Assembly: GCA_003221035.1 (NCBI GenBank)
Contig: QHUB01000037.1
Coordinates: 1 to 48,509 of the forward strand
Origin: Gemmatimonadota bacterium
Lineage (GTDB): Bacteria; Gemmatimonadota; Gemmatimonadetes; Gemmatimonadales; GWC2-71-9
DNA length: 48,509 nucleotides
Direction: 5' to 3'
The notes under the pieces were generated by a model. That model ran no database searches, had not been told where the DNA came from, and saw only the letters and a list, made by a program, of their open reading frames with translations. Position 1 is the stretch's first letter; every line of letters begins with the position of its first letter. The position numbers and the translations under genes were made by a program. This document shows, piece after piece, positions 7,809 to 14,858 of this stretch.

Positions 7809-7916
7809 ACGCGACCGGCGGCGGCGGCGCTGCTCCAGAATGATCAAGACGAACCCAGCCGCAACGAGCAATGTCATTGCGACCAGCGAAGGCACCCAAG
7901 AGATAAGAAACCTCAC
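7800..7916 (-). CDS. Possible 38-aa single-pass membrane microprotein
   Basis: A GTG at 7914-7916 overlaps the TGA stop of the upstream 74-aa gene (ATGTGA), giving a 38-aa product ending at TAA 7800. The sequence starts MRFLISWVPSLV and has one clear hydrophobic segment (about residues 3-27). It ends in a strongly basic tail with five consecutive Arg, the expected orientation signal for a cytoplasmic C-terminus. The overlap with the stop suggests translational coupling. No family is recognised. Small size makes chance possible, but the hydrophobic segment plus basic tail and the coupled start argue for a real gene. Confidence 0.45.
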   Translation of the reverse strand: MRFLISWVPSLVAMTLLVAAGFVLIILEQRRRRRSRDS

Positions 7917-8137
7917 ATCCGCTGTTTCCACGCTTCAAGGATGATCCCGACTACAATGAAAATCAATGCCATCGCGACCAGAAAGCCGACGATCGCCCCC
8001 CGCGGACCGCTGCTCTGAAAAAGCGTGTCCAATGGCGCGAAGACGAGCACAAGGATTCCAAATTCTCTCGCTGTCTCACCCACGAGCATGACGGCTCGGC
8101 GAGGGTCAATCACGGTCATGATTGTAGCAAGGGACAC
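7913..8137 (-). CDS. Small membrane protein, 74 aa, unknown function
   Basis: The product has two hydrophobic stretches, GILVLVFAPLDTLF at about residues 27-40 and GAIVGFLVAMALIFIVVGII at about residues 47-66, and ends in a basic tail. The GTG at 8137 lacks a clear ribosome binding site; ATG 8119 (MTVIDPRR) is an alternative start. The family is not recognised. It is followed by the overlapping 38-aa ORF. Part of its coding sequence (8065-8086) recurs exactly at 9419-9440, at the end of the VapC-like gene. Confidence 0.5.
   Translation of the reverse strand: MSLATIMTVIDPRRAVMLVGETAREFGILVLVFAPLDTLFQSSGPRGAIVGFLVAMALIFIVVGIILEAWKQRM
8065..8086. repeat. Duplicated block A2, left copy (22 bp exact)
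   Basis: These 22 bases are identical to 9419-9440. Here they lie inside the 74-aa membrane protein gene. In the second copy they cover the last codons and stop of the VapC-like toxin. Confidence 0.7.
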
Positions 8138-8169
8138 TCAACGCACGATCAACGGTAGCTGCGATCCAA

Positions 8170-8290
8170 CTAGTCGATCGCGTATTCCTTGAGTTTGCGA
8201 TAGAGCGTCCGCTCGCCGATCCCGAGCGTCTCGGCGGCCTTGCGGCGGTTGCCGTGCGTCTCGCGGAGTGCGGCGTCGTGATCCAACTCT
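8170..8290 (-). pseudogene. Orphan Fis-type HTH fragment of a sigma-54 activator
   Basis: The last 34 codons encode AALRETHGNRRKAAE-TLGIGERTLYR and end KEYAID. They differ at one residue from the C-terminus of the sigma-54 activator ending at 10170. DNA identity over about 110 bases is roughly 84 percent by eye, so the copy is not recent. Upstream of 8290 the homology stops abruptly and no ATPase domain is present. A 63-aa ORF can be read through it (to 8361) but its first part is unrelated. It is best seen as the surviving 3' end of a duplicated regulator gene. Confidence 0.7.
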
Positions 8291-9275
8291 AAGACCGATG
8301 GGTATTCGCTTCGTTCTTGATCTTCATGGTGGCGGGTGGCCGAACCAGGAGAATCAGGCAAATACCTTTGGGCGGCTCAACCGACTCGGTCCCTAGGGAG
8401 AAGAACATGTTGTAGTCGCGCAGCCACTCACTGACGGAGCGAATGAGCACAGTCCGCTGACCGCCCTGCCACGTTAGGACGGCCTTGGCTTCATCGAAGG
8501 GGTCAGAGCACCCCTGACGCGCATCTCTCGCAAGACCGGCTATGGAAAGGGCGGCGCCGCGCGCGTGCTCTGCGGCCTCTCTTTCATCCAGTATCTGACA
8601 GGTAACCACAAGAGTCTCGCTGCGCGCCTCACCCGAACACGCAACGGGCTTTGTCATTGTCGCGAGCAAGCCCGATGCCGCGTCGAGTGTACGTGGCTCT
8701 GCCGAAGGGAGGATTGCGTAGTTGCTCGTCGACATCGCGCCTTTGGTGGTTGCGCGCAAAACCAGCAGCGCAACCTGGGCGGCCTGCTGCGGGTCGTCGG
8801 TGAAAGGTGAGTGCCGCCCTTCCCTATCGACGCAGCCCGACCGCGACGTTCCGGAGAGCGCACCCGCGCAAATCGCGAGAAGTGAGAGATGCGTAATTCT
8901 CAGGGAATCCTCCTCATCTCGCAAAGCGAGGCCAGAACGCGTACGGGAAATAATGAAAATCAACCAGATCTGCCAAGTACCATTCGGCGACCCCCTCACC
9001 GGAATAGCGGGTCGACCCTCGATTGTGACCCATCCATGGTAAACGGCTCTCGGACTAAGAGGGGCACTTTGTGTGCTCAACTGAAAACGTCCCTGCAATA
9101 TCCTCCCCGTTCTTGCTTGCCACCCCGCATAGACGATTTCTTGCACCGGGCGGCTTACTGACGTCACCGATCGCAGGAACCGGCCATCGCTCACGAGCTC
9201 ATTCATCGGAATGAAAACGACCGTGCGAGTCGCCCTAATGAGCGACGCCGTAGAAGCCACGGTGCGGGGATGCAA
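8289..9275 (-). CDS. Unrecognised ORF, possibly two fused or degraded genes
   Basis: This is a 328-codon open frame with no recognised domain. The second part (from about 8903) looks like an exported protein: a strong GAGGAGG lies 5 bases before a CTG codon at 8903. The following residues (RITHLSLLAICAGALSG) resemble a signal peptide, then comes a Ser/Ala-rich body with motifs such as AGLARDARQG. The first part (9275-8904) reads like the end of a different protein (PVQEIVYAGWQ, WQIWLIFII). The frame is open back to a TAG near 9315 without an ATG. GC is lower than in the flanking housekeeping genes. If real, the product is either 204 aa with a non-standard CTG start or a 328-aa TTG-started protein. 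The function is unknown. Confidence 0.3.
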   Translation of the reverse strand: MHPRTVASTASLIRATRTVVFIPMNELVSDGRFLRSVTSVSRPVQEIVYAGWQARTGRILQGRFQLSTQSAPLSPRAVYHGWVTIEGRPAIPVRGSPNGTWQIWLIFIISRTRSGLALRDEEDSLRITHLSLLAICAGALSGTSRSGCVDREGRHSPFTDDPQQAAQVALLVLRATTKGAMSTSNYAILPSAEPRTLDAASGLLATMTKPVACSGEARSETLVVTCQILDEREAAEHARGAALSIAGLARDARQGCSDPFDEAKAVLTWQGGQRTVLIRSVSEWLRDYNMFFSLGTESVEPPKGICLILLVRPPATMKIKNEANTHRS

Positions 9276-9388
9276 AGGAACTTGGGGTATGTCAAGTTCG
9301 TGACAACGCTACCGCCGCCACGAACGACGCCTCCGGCAGGTTGATCCCAATCGTAAAGCAGAGGCCAATCCCAACCCGGTCTGTCGGC

Positions 9389-9440
9389 TGCGGTGTTTGC
9401 TACTTAGGAATCGCCCGACTCTCGCTGTCTCACCCACGAG
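9389..9440. repeat. Duplicated blocks A1 and A2, right copy
   Basis: 9389-9412 matches 7785-7808 (22 of 24) and 9419-9440 matches 8065-8086 (22 of 22). On the left the two blocks are 256 bases apart and enclose coding sequence; here they are only 6 bases apart. The right copy thus looks like a deletion derivative, or the left copy carries an insertion. Confidence 0.6.
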
Positions 9441-9855
9441 TCAAACCGATTGTGCTCAGTCCCAGGGCCCGCGCTGCGGCGCCGAGCCGGACGTCGTGTG
9501 TTGCGAGCACGGCGTCGTCGCCGACGTGTTCCCGCCAGGCCAGCGCGCTCGCCAAATGCACCGCATCGAGAGTTCCAAGTGTGAGCGGGAGCGGCTGTGC
9601 CGCCCGCCCGAGAATCGGCCGAGTGACCTCGACGATGGCCAGCGTATTCAGCACGTCATACACGGCAGCGCGCCGCTCTCCGACCTCGTCCTCGCTCAGC
9701 CGCTCCGCGAGACGGACACGGTCGATCGTACGCAGACACTCGACCTCGGACAGCGCGCTGGTCGCGGCGCGGTCGAGGGCGCTCCACTCGCCGAGCCGTC
9801 CCGGTTGGCCTAAAACGAGCCGAAGAATGACCGACGACTCCACGTACGCGATCAC
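9430..9855 (-). CDS. vapC: PIN-domain toxin (VapC-like)
   Basis: This 141-aa PIN-domain protein belongs to the family of Mg-dependent RNases that act as toxins of type II systems. It shows the N-terminal strand IAYVESSVILRLV, the middle acidic motif in ALSEVECLRTID, TLDAVHLASAL with the third acid, and the C-terminal THDVRLGAAARALGL. The first acidic position is Glu (YVES) where most members have Asp, which is tolerated in some subfamilies. The start overlaps the antitoxin stop by 4 bases, the usual arrangement. The last codons and stop lie in a 22-bp block shared with 8065-8086, so the C-terminus may have been exchanged. The gene sits in a rearranged patch, as is common for mobile toxin-antitoxin pairs. 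Confidence 0.85.
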   Translation of the reverse strand: MIAYVESSVILRLVLGQPGRLGEWSALDRAATSALSEVECLRTIDRVRLAERLSEDEVGERRAAVYDVLNTLAIVEVTRPILGRAAQPLPLTLGTLDAVHLASALAWREHVGDDAVLATHDVRLGAAARALGLSTIGLTRG

Positions 9856-10112
9856 CGCTCCCCACGCTCTGCGGCAAGCTGCTCCAGTACGTCGCGCTTG
9901 AGCCGCAGTGGCGCCGGCATCCGAACGTCCCCCGGACGCCGCGCTCCGGCACTCGGCTCTCGCACTGCCAGACGCGACGCTCCGCCGGTAATCGGCTCGA
10001 GCCGGGCGATCGGAGTGTCGCGGTCCAGCACCGTGATCGTCTGCCCACGTCGCACGCGGCGCAAGTAGGCGCTCAGACGACTCTTCAATTCCGCAATCTT
10101 GACTGTTGTCAT
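9852..10112 (-). CDS. vapB: Phd/YefM-type antitoxin (VapB-like)
   Basis: This 86-aa antitoxin has an N-terminal Phd/YefM fold (TTVKIAELKSRLSAYLRRVR, then GQTITVLDRDTPIARLEP) that dimerises and binds DNA. A basic, Pro/Arg-rich tail from about residue 55 would wrap the toxin. I chose ATG 10112 because the family consensus begins right there. ATG 10118 and ATG 10139 are in frame upstream, but they lie in an imperfect palindrome that looks like the operator. It lies immediately upstream of the PIN toxin and overlaps it by 4 bases. Autorepression through that palindrome is expected for the family. Confidence 0.85.
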   Translation of the reverse strand: MTTVKIAELKSRLSAYLRRVRRGQTITVLDRDTPIARLEPITGGASRLAVREPSAGARRPGDVRMPAPLRLKRDVLEQLAAERGER

Positions 10113-10138
10113 GACCATAAGATAGTCATATCTGGTCA
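10112..10138. promoter_or_regulatory. Probable autoregulatory operator of vapBC
   Basis: TGACCA at 10112-10117 and TGGTCA at 10133-10138 are reverse complements, and inner AGATA/TATCT arms extend the symmetry around GTCA with a small offset. The palindrome covers the antitoxin start, where Phd/YefM proteins normally bind to repress their own operon. Confidence 0.45.
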
Positions 10139-10169
10139 TGTTGGAAAGGCGGGGAAATTGCGCGAGACC

Positions 10170-11687
10170 CTAATCGATCGCGTACTCCTTGAGCTTGCGG
10201 TAGAGCGTCCGCTCGCCGATCCCCAGATTCTCAGCGGCTTTTCTTCGGTTGCCGTGGGTCTCGCGGAGCGCGGCATCGATCGCGGCCTTCTCGACGTCGG
10301 CCATGGACATGCCTGGCTGGTAGACGACGGGCTTTTCGGGCCCTGTGGAATCGAGAGGATCCAGGAGCCGGGAGCCGGGAGTCGGGGACGCGTGGCCTCC
10401 AACTTCGATCACTTCGACGCGTTCTGAAGGACGCTCTTCGATCCGACGCCGTAACGCTTCTATCTGCATTTTCAATTCAACCAATGTGCGGAAGATGAAC
10501 TCCAGCTCCTGACTCCCGGCTCCTGACTCCACACGAGGGACTCGCACCGGAAGGATCCGCGACCGCTCCCGGATCTCCTGCGGGATGTCCTGCGCGCGGA
10601 TCTCCCCCGCGGGCGCGAGCACCACCATGGACTCGATCAGGTTGCGCAGCTGGCGCACGTTGCCGGGCCAGTCGGCATCGTCGAGGATCTGCAGCGCTTC
10701 CGTCGTGATGCCCTTGAACGTGCGATTGTGCGCGGCGGAGAATTCCGCGATGAACGTCCGCACCAGCAGCGGGATGTCGCTGCGCCGCTCGCGCAGCGGC
10801 GGCAGATAGATCGAGAGCACGTTCAGCCGGTAGAACAGATCGTCCCGGAACGCGCCGAGGTCCACCGCCTCTTTCAGCGACTTGTTGGTCGCAGCGATCA
10901 CCCGGACGTCCACCTGAATGGCCTGCGTGCCGCCGACCCGGAAAAAAGTCTTGTCCTCGAGCACGCGCAGCAGCTTGACCTGCGTCGCGGGCGCCATTTC
11001 GCTGACTTCATCGAGGAAGATCGTGCCGCTGTTCGCCAGCTCGAACCGTCCCAGCCGCCGCTCGGCGGCGCCGGTGAACGCGCCCTTCTCGTGCCCGAAC
11101 AGCTCGCTCTCGAGCAGCGTCTCGGTGATCGCGGCACAGTTGACCGCGATGAACGCTTTGCCCCGCCGCGGCGAGAGATCGTGAATCGCCCGCGCCACCA
11201 GCTCTTTCCCGGTGCCCGACTCACCCTGCACCAGCACCGTGGACGACACGGGCGCGATCTGCTCGATCTTCACGAGCACTTCCTGGATCGGGGCCGATTC
11301 GCCGAGAATCCCGGTCCGCAGTTGCAAGCGCCGGCGATCGATCAACCGCCGCAGCGTGAGGACGACTTCGCTCGGATCGACCGGCTTCACGAGCCAGCCG
11401 GTGAGCCCCAATTCGCGGCCGATCTGGCTGGGATCGTCGTCGGTGGATTCGACGAGGCCCAACGTTGAAACGGCGTGCTCGCGGGCGGCGGCAAGCAGCC
11501 GCTGCGCGGTGGACTCGTGCAGGCCGCCGGTGAGGATGATGGCGGCCGGCTCTTTGCCGCGCACCGCACTCCGCACATCATCCAGGGACGACACCGTCGC
11601 CGTATCGTAGCCCGCTTGCTCGAGAGCCGCGTTGACCCGGACGGCTTGCTCGAGATCGTCGGTGGTGATGAGGACGCGGTCAGCCAT
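10170..11687 (-). CDS. Sigma-54-dependent activator with degenerate receiver domain
   Basis: This 505-aa NtrC-family protein has a receiver-like domain at residues 1-118, an AAA+ domain at about 126-360 and a Fis-type HTH at 455-505. The AAA+ domain is complete: Walker A GESGTGKE (155-162), the sigma-54 contact loop GAFTGA (202-207), Walker B TIFLDEVSEM and the WPGNVRQL sensor II region. In the receiver the acidic pair D10-D11 and K101 are kept, but the phospho-acceptor position is Thr53 (IILTGG). Control by ordinary phosphorylation is therefore unlikely. The linker from 385 to 450 is low in complexity and contains two heptamer tandem arrays at DNA level. The start overlaps the end of the mogA/moaB-like gene by 8 bases. 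Its target promoters are unknown. Confidence 0.9.
   Translation of the reverse strand: MADRVLITTDDLEQAVRVNAALEQAGYDTATVSSLDDVRSAVRGKEPAAIILTGGLHESTAQRLLAAAREHAVSTLGLVESTDDDPSQIGRELGLTGWLVKPVDPSEVVLTLRRLIDRRRLQLRTGILGESAPIQEVLVKIEQIAPVSSTVLVQGESGTGKELVARAIHDLSPRRGKAFIAVNCAAITETLLESELFGHEKGAFTGAAERRLGRFELANSGTIFLDEVSEMAPATQVKLLRVLEDKTFFRVGGTQAIQVDVRVIAATNKSLKEAVDLGAFRDDLFYRLNVLSIYLPPLRERRSDIPLLVRTFIAEFSAAHNRTFKGITTEALQILDDADWPGNVRQLRNLIESMVVLAPAGEIRAQDIPQEIRERSRILPVRVPRVESGAGSQELEFIFRTLVELKMQIEALRRRIEERPSERVEVIEVGGHASPTPGSRLLDPLDSTGPEKPVVYQPGMSMADVEKAAIDAALRETHGNRRKAAENLGIGERTLYRKLKEYAID
10364..10384. repeat. Heptamer tandem array (3 units, GGAGCCG type)
   Basis: The units GGAGCCG, GGAGCCG and GGAGTCG lie back to back inside the linker-coding part of the sigma-54 activator. 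Length 21 bases keeps the reading frame. Confidence 0.75.
10503..10530. repeat. Heptamer tandem array (4 units, TGACTCC type)
   Basis: The units CAGCTCC, TGACTCC, CGGCTCC and TGACTCC follow each other in the same linker. On the minus strand they read GGAGTCA/GGAGCCG, the same family as 10364-10384 and 17393-17413. Confidence 0.75.
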
Positions 11688-12237
11688 GAGCGTGCGTCGT
11701 GCGTCGTGCGTCGTGCGTGGTGTTCGTCCCGGAGATCAGGTCCACTGCATGGTCCAGGAACTTGTCAAGCACCGTCAATCCCTCTTTCACTCCGTTTGTC
11801 GATCCCGGCAGGTTGACAATCAGCGTCTTTCCGCGAGTGCCCGCTTTGCCCCGCGACAACCATGCGCGGGGAAATCCAGGTCCCGAGGCCGCGCGGATGG
11901 CCTCCGCGATCCCTTCGGCTTCGCGCTCGAGGATCGCGGCAGTGGCTTCCGGAGTCACGTCGCGCGCAGTGAGACCGGTGCCGCCGGTGGTGAGCACGAC
12001 GTCCACTTCGTTCGAGTCCGCCCAGCGCGCGAGCTTGCCGGCGATGCGGTCGGTTTCGTCCGCGACGACGCTGCGCACGACGACGTCGTAGCCGCGCTCG
12101 CTCGCCCAATCGAGAATCGCGTCGCCGGACGTGTCCGCTCGCTGTCCTACGGCACCGAGATCCGAAATCGTGAGAATCCCGATGCGGATGTTGCCGCCCT
12201 TCGCCGCCCCTTCGCCGCCCCTCGCCGCCGCTGTCAT
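11680..12237 (-). CDS. mog: Molybdopterin adenylyltransferase / MoaB-MogA family protein
   Basis: This 185-aa protein of the MogA/MoaB family adenylylates or binds molybdopterin on the way to molybdenum cofactor. The family signatures are TTGGTGLTARDVTPEAT in the centre and LPGSTNGVKEGL near the end, with a start-proximal strand IRIGILTISD. It could be MogA or the related MoaB; the sequence alone does not separate them. The N-terminal 15 residues (Ala/Gly/Arg-rich) are coded by an 11-bp tandem repeat, and the last 14 residues (Thr/His/Arg-rich) by a heptamer array. Both ends are therefore lineage-specific decoration. It overlaps gcvT by 4 bases and the sigma-54 activator by 8. No other moa or moe gene is in the window. 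Confidence 0.85.
   Translation of the reverse strand: MTAAARGGEGAAKGGNIRIGILTISDLGAVGQRADTSGDAILDWASERGYDVVVRSVVADETDRIAGKLARWADSNEVDVVLTTGGTGLTARDVTPEATAAILEREAEGIAEAIRAASGPGFPRAWLSRGKAGTRGKTLIVNLPGSTNGVKEGLTVLDKFLDHAVDLISGTNTTHDARRTTHAHG
11692..11719. repeat. Heptamer tandem array (4 units, GTGCGTC type)
   Basis: GTGCGTC occurs three times in a row, then GTGCGTG. The array codes the odd C-terminal tail of the mog gene product and lies directly upstream of the start of the sigma-54 activator (11687). Confidence 0.85.
12200..12230. repeat. 11-bp tandem repeat, about 2.8 units
   Basis: TTCGCCGCCCC is repeated twice and followed by a partial copy. It codes the low-complexity N-terminus of the mog product, right at the junction with gcvT. 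Confidence 0.7.
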
Positions 12238-13358
12238 TTCTTCGTCCGGTGCGGCACAAAGGGCATCTTCACCACCTCAGCCGCCACCTTCTTACCCCGG
12301 ATGTCGATCTCAATCTTCGTGCCCGATTGCGCGCGATCCTTGGGCAGATAGGTCGTACCAATCGCGGCGTTTACGGTCGGCGTCACCGTGCCGCTGCGCA
12401 CGACGTCCACCTGCTTGCCGTCGAGAAACACGGGATAGCCGTGGCGCGCGACAGCCTTGGGCTCACTCACCTTGAACCCGACGAGCCGGCGCCTCACGCC
12501 TTCGAGTTTTTGCTTCTTCAGCGCCTCGAGTCCCGTGAACGGCGCGCCCTTGTCGAGCTTCACGATGAAGGCAAGTCCCGCCTCGTACGGCGTCGACGTG
12601 TCGTCGATGTCGTTGCCGTAGAGCGGCAGCCCGGCCTCGAGGCGCAGCGTGTCGCGCGCGCCGAGTCCGGCGGGCTCCGCGCGTCCCGCACCGACCAGCG
12701 CGTGCCAGAGCTTTTCGGCGTCGCCGGCGCGGCAGTACAGCTCGAAGCCGTCTTCGCCCGTGTAGCCGGTGCGCGACACGAAGCACTGCGCGCCTGCGAC
12801 CTTGCCTTGCGCAAAGTGATAGTACGGGATCATGGCCAGCCCCAGGCTCGTGAGCTGGCCGATGAGCCCCTCGGCCTTGGGGCCCTGCACCGCGAGCAGC
12901 GCGGTCTCGTCCGAGATGTCGCGCAGCCGCACGTCGGCGCCGCCTTTTTGATCCAGGATGTGATCCCAGTCCGTCTGAATGTTCGACGCGTTCACGACCA
13001 TCATCAGCTTGTCTTCGAAGCGATAGACGAGGCAGTCGTCGACGAACGTGCCTGCTTTGGTGAGGATGCCGGAGTACTGGGCCTGGCCGGGTTTGAGCGC
13101 CCCGACATCATTGCACGTCACACGCTGGACGAAGGCGTTGCGGTCGGAGCCCGTGATCTCGAATTCGCCCATGTGCGAGACGTCGAACACGCCGACGTCT
13201 TCGCGCACGGCGCGGTGCTCGCTCGAGATGCCGCTCGGGTAGCTGACGGGCATCTCGAACCCGGCGAACGGCACCATCCTGGCGCCGAGCGCGACGTGGA
13301 CGTCGTGGAGCGGAGTACGCTTCAGAGGCTCGGGACTGGGGACTGGGGACTGGGTCAT
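12234..13358 (-). CDS. gcvT: Aminomethyltransferase, T-protein of the glycine cleavage system
   Basis: This 374-aa T-protein transfers the aminomethyl carbon of glycine from lipoyl-H protein to tetrahydrofolate, releasing ammonia. Visible conserved parts are the start RTPLHDVHVALGARMVPFAGFEMP, GVFDVSHMGEFEITG, the folate-site region CLVYRFEDKLMMVVNASN, and the late motif SRTGYTGEDGFELYC. I use ATG 13358, where the stop of argF and this start overlap (ATGA). Upstream codons in frame belong to argF. The first residues (MTQSPVPSPEP) come from a heptamer array and are not part of the family core. gcvH and gcvP are not in the window. Confidence 0.95.
   Translation of the reverse strand: MTQSPVPSPEPLKRTPLHDVHVALGARMVPFAGFEMPVSYPSGISSEHRAVREDVGVFDVSHMGEFEITGSDRNAFVQRVTCNDVGALKPGQAQYSGILTKAGTFVDDCLVYRFEDKLMMVVNASNIQTDWDHILDQKGGADVRLRDISDETALLAVQGPKAEGLIGQLTSLGLAMIPYYHFAQGKVAGAQCFVSRTGYTGEDGFELYCRAGDAEKLWHALVGAGRAEPAGLGARDTLRLEAGLPLYGNDIDDTSTPYEAGLAFIVKLDKGAPFTGLEALKKQKLEGVRRRLVGFKVSEPKAVARHGYPVFLDGKQVDVVRSGTVTPTVNAAIGTTYLPKDRAQSGTKIEIDIRGKKVAAEVVKMPFVPHRTKK
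13332..13352. repeat. Heptamer tandem array (3 units, GGGACTG)
   Basis: Three exact copies of GGGACTG sit at the start of gcvT and code the Pro/Ser-rich N-terminal residues just before the conserved part of the protein. Confidence 0.85.
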
Positions 13359-14254
13359 GACATGAGAGTGGCGAGCAGCGCCTTTTGAACGTGGAGCCGG
13401 TTCTCGGCCTCGTCCCACACGCGCGACTGGCGCCCGTCGATGACATCCGCCGTGACTTCCTCGCCGCGGTGCGCGGGCAGGCAGTGCAGGAAAATAGCTG
13501 TCGGATCCGCGAGCTTCATCAACTCCGCGTCCACGGTATAGCCCTTGAACGCGTTGCGCCGCGCCTCAGCCTCGCCTTCCTGTCCCATCGAGGCCCAGAC
13601 GTCGGTGTTGATCACGTGCGCCCCTTCCACCGCTTCTTCCGGAACCTCCGTTACCATCACGCATCCGCGCTTCTTGGCGTCTTCATACTTGGAAATGTTG
13701 GGCTCGAACCCCTCGGGACACGCGAGCCGCAGCTCGAAGCCCAGGACCCTCGCGGCCTCGAGCCAGGCGTTGGCCATGTTGTTGCCGTCGCCGACCCACG
13801 CGATGCGCTTCCCTTCCCAGCCGCCGAGGTGCTCTTGGACCGTGAAGAGGTCGGCGAGGACCTGGCAGGGGTGGGTGAGGTCGGTGAGCCCGTTGATCAC
13901 CGGAATCGTGGCGAACCGGGCCAGCTCCTCGACCTCGGCGTGGTCGTAGGTGCGGATCATGATGCCGTCCACGTAGCGCGAGAGCACGCGGGCGGTATCG
14001 GGGATCGGCTCGCCGCGGCCGATCTGGATGTCCTTGCTGGAGAGGAAGAGGGCCTGGCCGCCGAGCTGGTAGGCGCCGACCTCAAAGGAGACGCGGGTCC
14101 GGGTGGACGACTTGGCGAAGATCATGGCCAGGGTTTTCCCGGAGAGGGGGGTCTCCCGGTACTGCTTGGCCTTCATCCGTTTGGAGAGGTCGAAGAGCTG
14201 CTCGATCTCCGTACGGCTGAAGTCGGTGATTTGGAGGAAGTCGCGCTTCGGCAA
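13355..14254 (-). CDS. argF: Ornithine carbamoyltransferase
   Basis: This 299-aa enzyme forms citrulline from ornithine and carbamoyl phosphate in arginine synthesis. The carbamoyl phosphate site is SSTRTRVSFEVG (about residues 49-60). HPCQVLADL is at about 128, GDGNNMANAW at about 156 marks the ornithine domain, and HCLPAHRGEEVT near 259 is the late OTC signature. Length fits the family. The start codon at 14254 follows the TTGGAG-type region poorly, but the N-terminus MPKRDFLQITDFS matches the family. It lies after a 150-base gap containing a palindromic repeat, so it may have its own promoter. It overlaps gcvT by 4 bases. Confidence 0.96.
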   Translation of the reverse strand: MPKRDFLQITDFSRTEIEQLFDLSKRMKAKQYRETPLSGKTLAMIFAKSSTRTRVSFEVGAYQLGGQALFLSSKDIQIGRGEPIPDTARVLSRYVDGIMIRTYDHAEVEELARFATIPVINGLTDLTHPCQVLADLFTVQEHLGGWEGKRIAWVGDGNNMANAWLEAARVLGFELRLACPEGFEPNISKYEDAKKRGCVMVTEVPEEAVEGAHVINTDVWASMGQEGEAEARRNAFKGYTVDAELMKLADPTAIFLHCLPAHRGEEVTADVIDGRQSRVWDEAENRLHVQKALLATLMS

Positions 14255-14280
14255 GTCCTCACCCCCTGACCGCTCCCGTT

Positions 14281-14321
14281 GTCCTCACCCCCTGACCCCC
14301 TCTCCTTTGGAAGAGGGGAAC
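14281..14321. repeat. 44-bp palindromic dispersed repeat, copy 1
   Basis: The element begins GTCCTCACCCCCTGACCCCC and continues TCTCC, a short spacer and a GGAGAGGGG-like arm. A second half copy (AGTCCTCACCCCCTGACC) lies just before it at 14255-14272. The same unit recurs at 39555, 41319 and, inverted, at 41669. Here it is intergenic, upstream of argF. Confidence 0.8.
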
Positions 14322-14406
14322 TGGGCGTCATCGGTCAAAATGACAGGCTACGATGACAGGCGGATTTTACCCGGGGGTCGGGGCTGGGACAAGTCTTATA
14401 GGACGG

Positions 14407-14805
14407 TCACCTCTTCAGGGTGGCTCGTACTCTCACACTGCCGAAGGTCTTGTCGGCGGAGAGGCCGCTTTCGGATGCGATCCAGTCCATGTCGCGAACG
14501 AAGGTGTCCACGTTCTGGGTGAAATGAACGGTTTTCCCCGACAGCGTCCAAGTGCCGAGCATGTCGGCGAAGGCCATGAGTGTATCGACCGGCAACCAGA
14601 GTTCACCGATGACCTGTCCGCCGGGGGCGAGCATCAGCTCGAGCGACGCTCCCGCGGCAACCAGATCCCGGTGCACGCCGGCACTGTCGGTGGTGAGCGT
14701 CTGAAGCTCATAGACGCCGCCGATGGTTTCGGTCGTGGGCTTAAAGGAATCGGAGCAGGCAACGGCAGCAACAGCAACGACGAGAAAGCCGGGCAACTTC
14801 CGCAT
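14407..14805 (-). CDS. Small lipoprotein of unknown function
   Basis: This 132-aa lipoprotein starts at ATG 14805, chosen because GGAGG lies 4-5 bases upstream and a typical type II signal peptide follows (MRKLPGFLVVAVAAVAC with Cys at position 17). The mature part is a beta-rich domain with GGVYELQTL, LELMLAPGGQVIGELWLP and TWTLSGKTVHFTQ, reminiscent of lipocalin-like small lipoproteins, but I cannot assign a family. The final RVRATLKR suggests a closing strand. It lies downstream of the plug lipoprotein terminator, so it is likely a separate transcript. Its place would be the inner or outer membrane facing the periplasm. Confidence 0.75.
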   Translation of the reverse strand: MRKLPGFLVVAVAAVACSDSFKPTTETIGGVYELQTLTTDSAGVHRDLVAAGASLELMLAPGGQVIGELWLPVDTLMAFADMLGTWTLSGKTVHFTQNVDTFVRDMDWIASESGLSADKTFGSVRVRATLKR

Positions 14806-14858
14806 GCAGCCTCCGTGGTATTGCTCCCCTGAGGCCATGTGGTACCCGGAAAGCAAAA

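Noticed and set aside
8170-8361. Independent 63-aa DNA-binding protein
   Set aside because: Only the last 34 residues match a Fis-type HTH; the first part is unrelated and overlaps another frame. A decayed duplicate of the downstream activator is simpler.
7785-10290. Prophage or integrative element
   Set aside because: Apart from the toxin-antitoxin pair and duplicated blocks there is no integrase, capsid or transfer gene; the XerC at 17413 belongs to the housekeeping run.
12249-13388. Plus-strand frame of 379 codons opposite gcvT
   Set aside because: gcvT on the minus strand has clear family motifs along its whole length; the opposite frame is a composition artefact.
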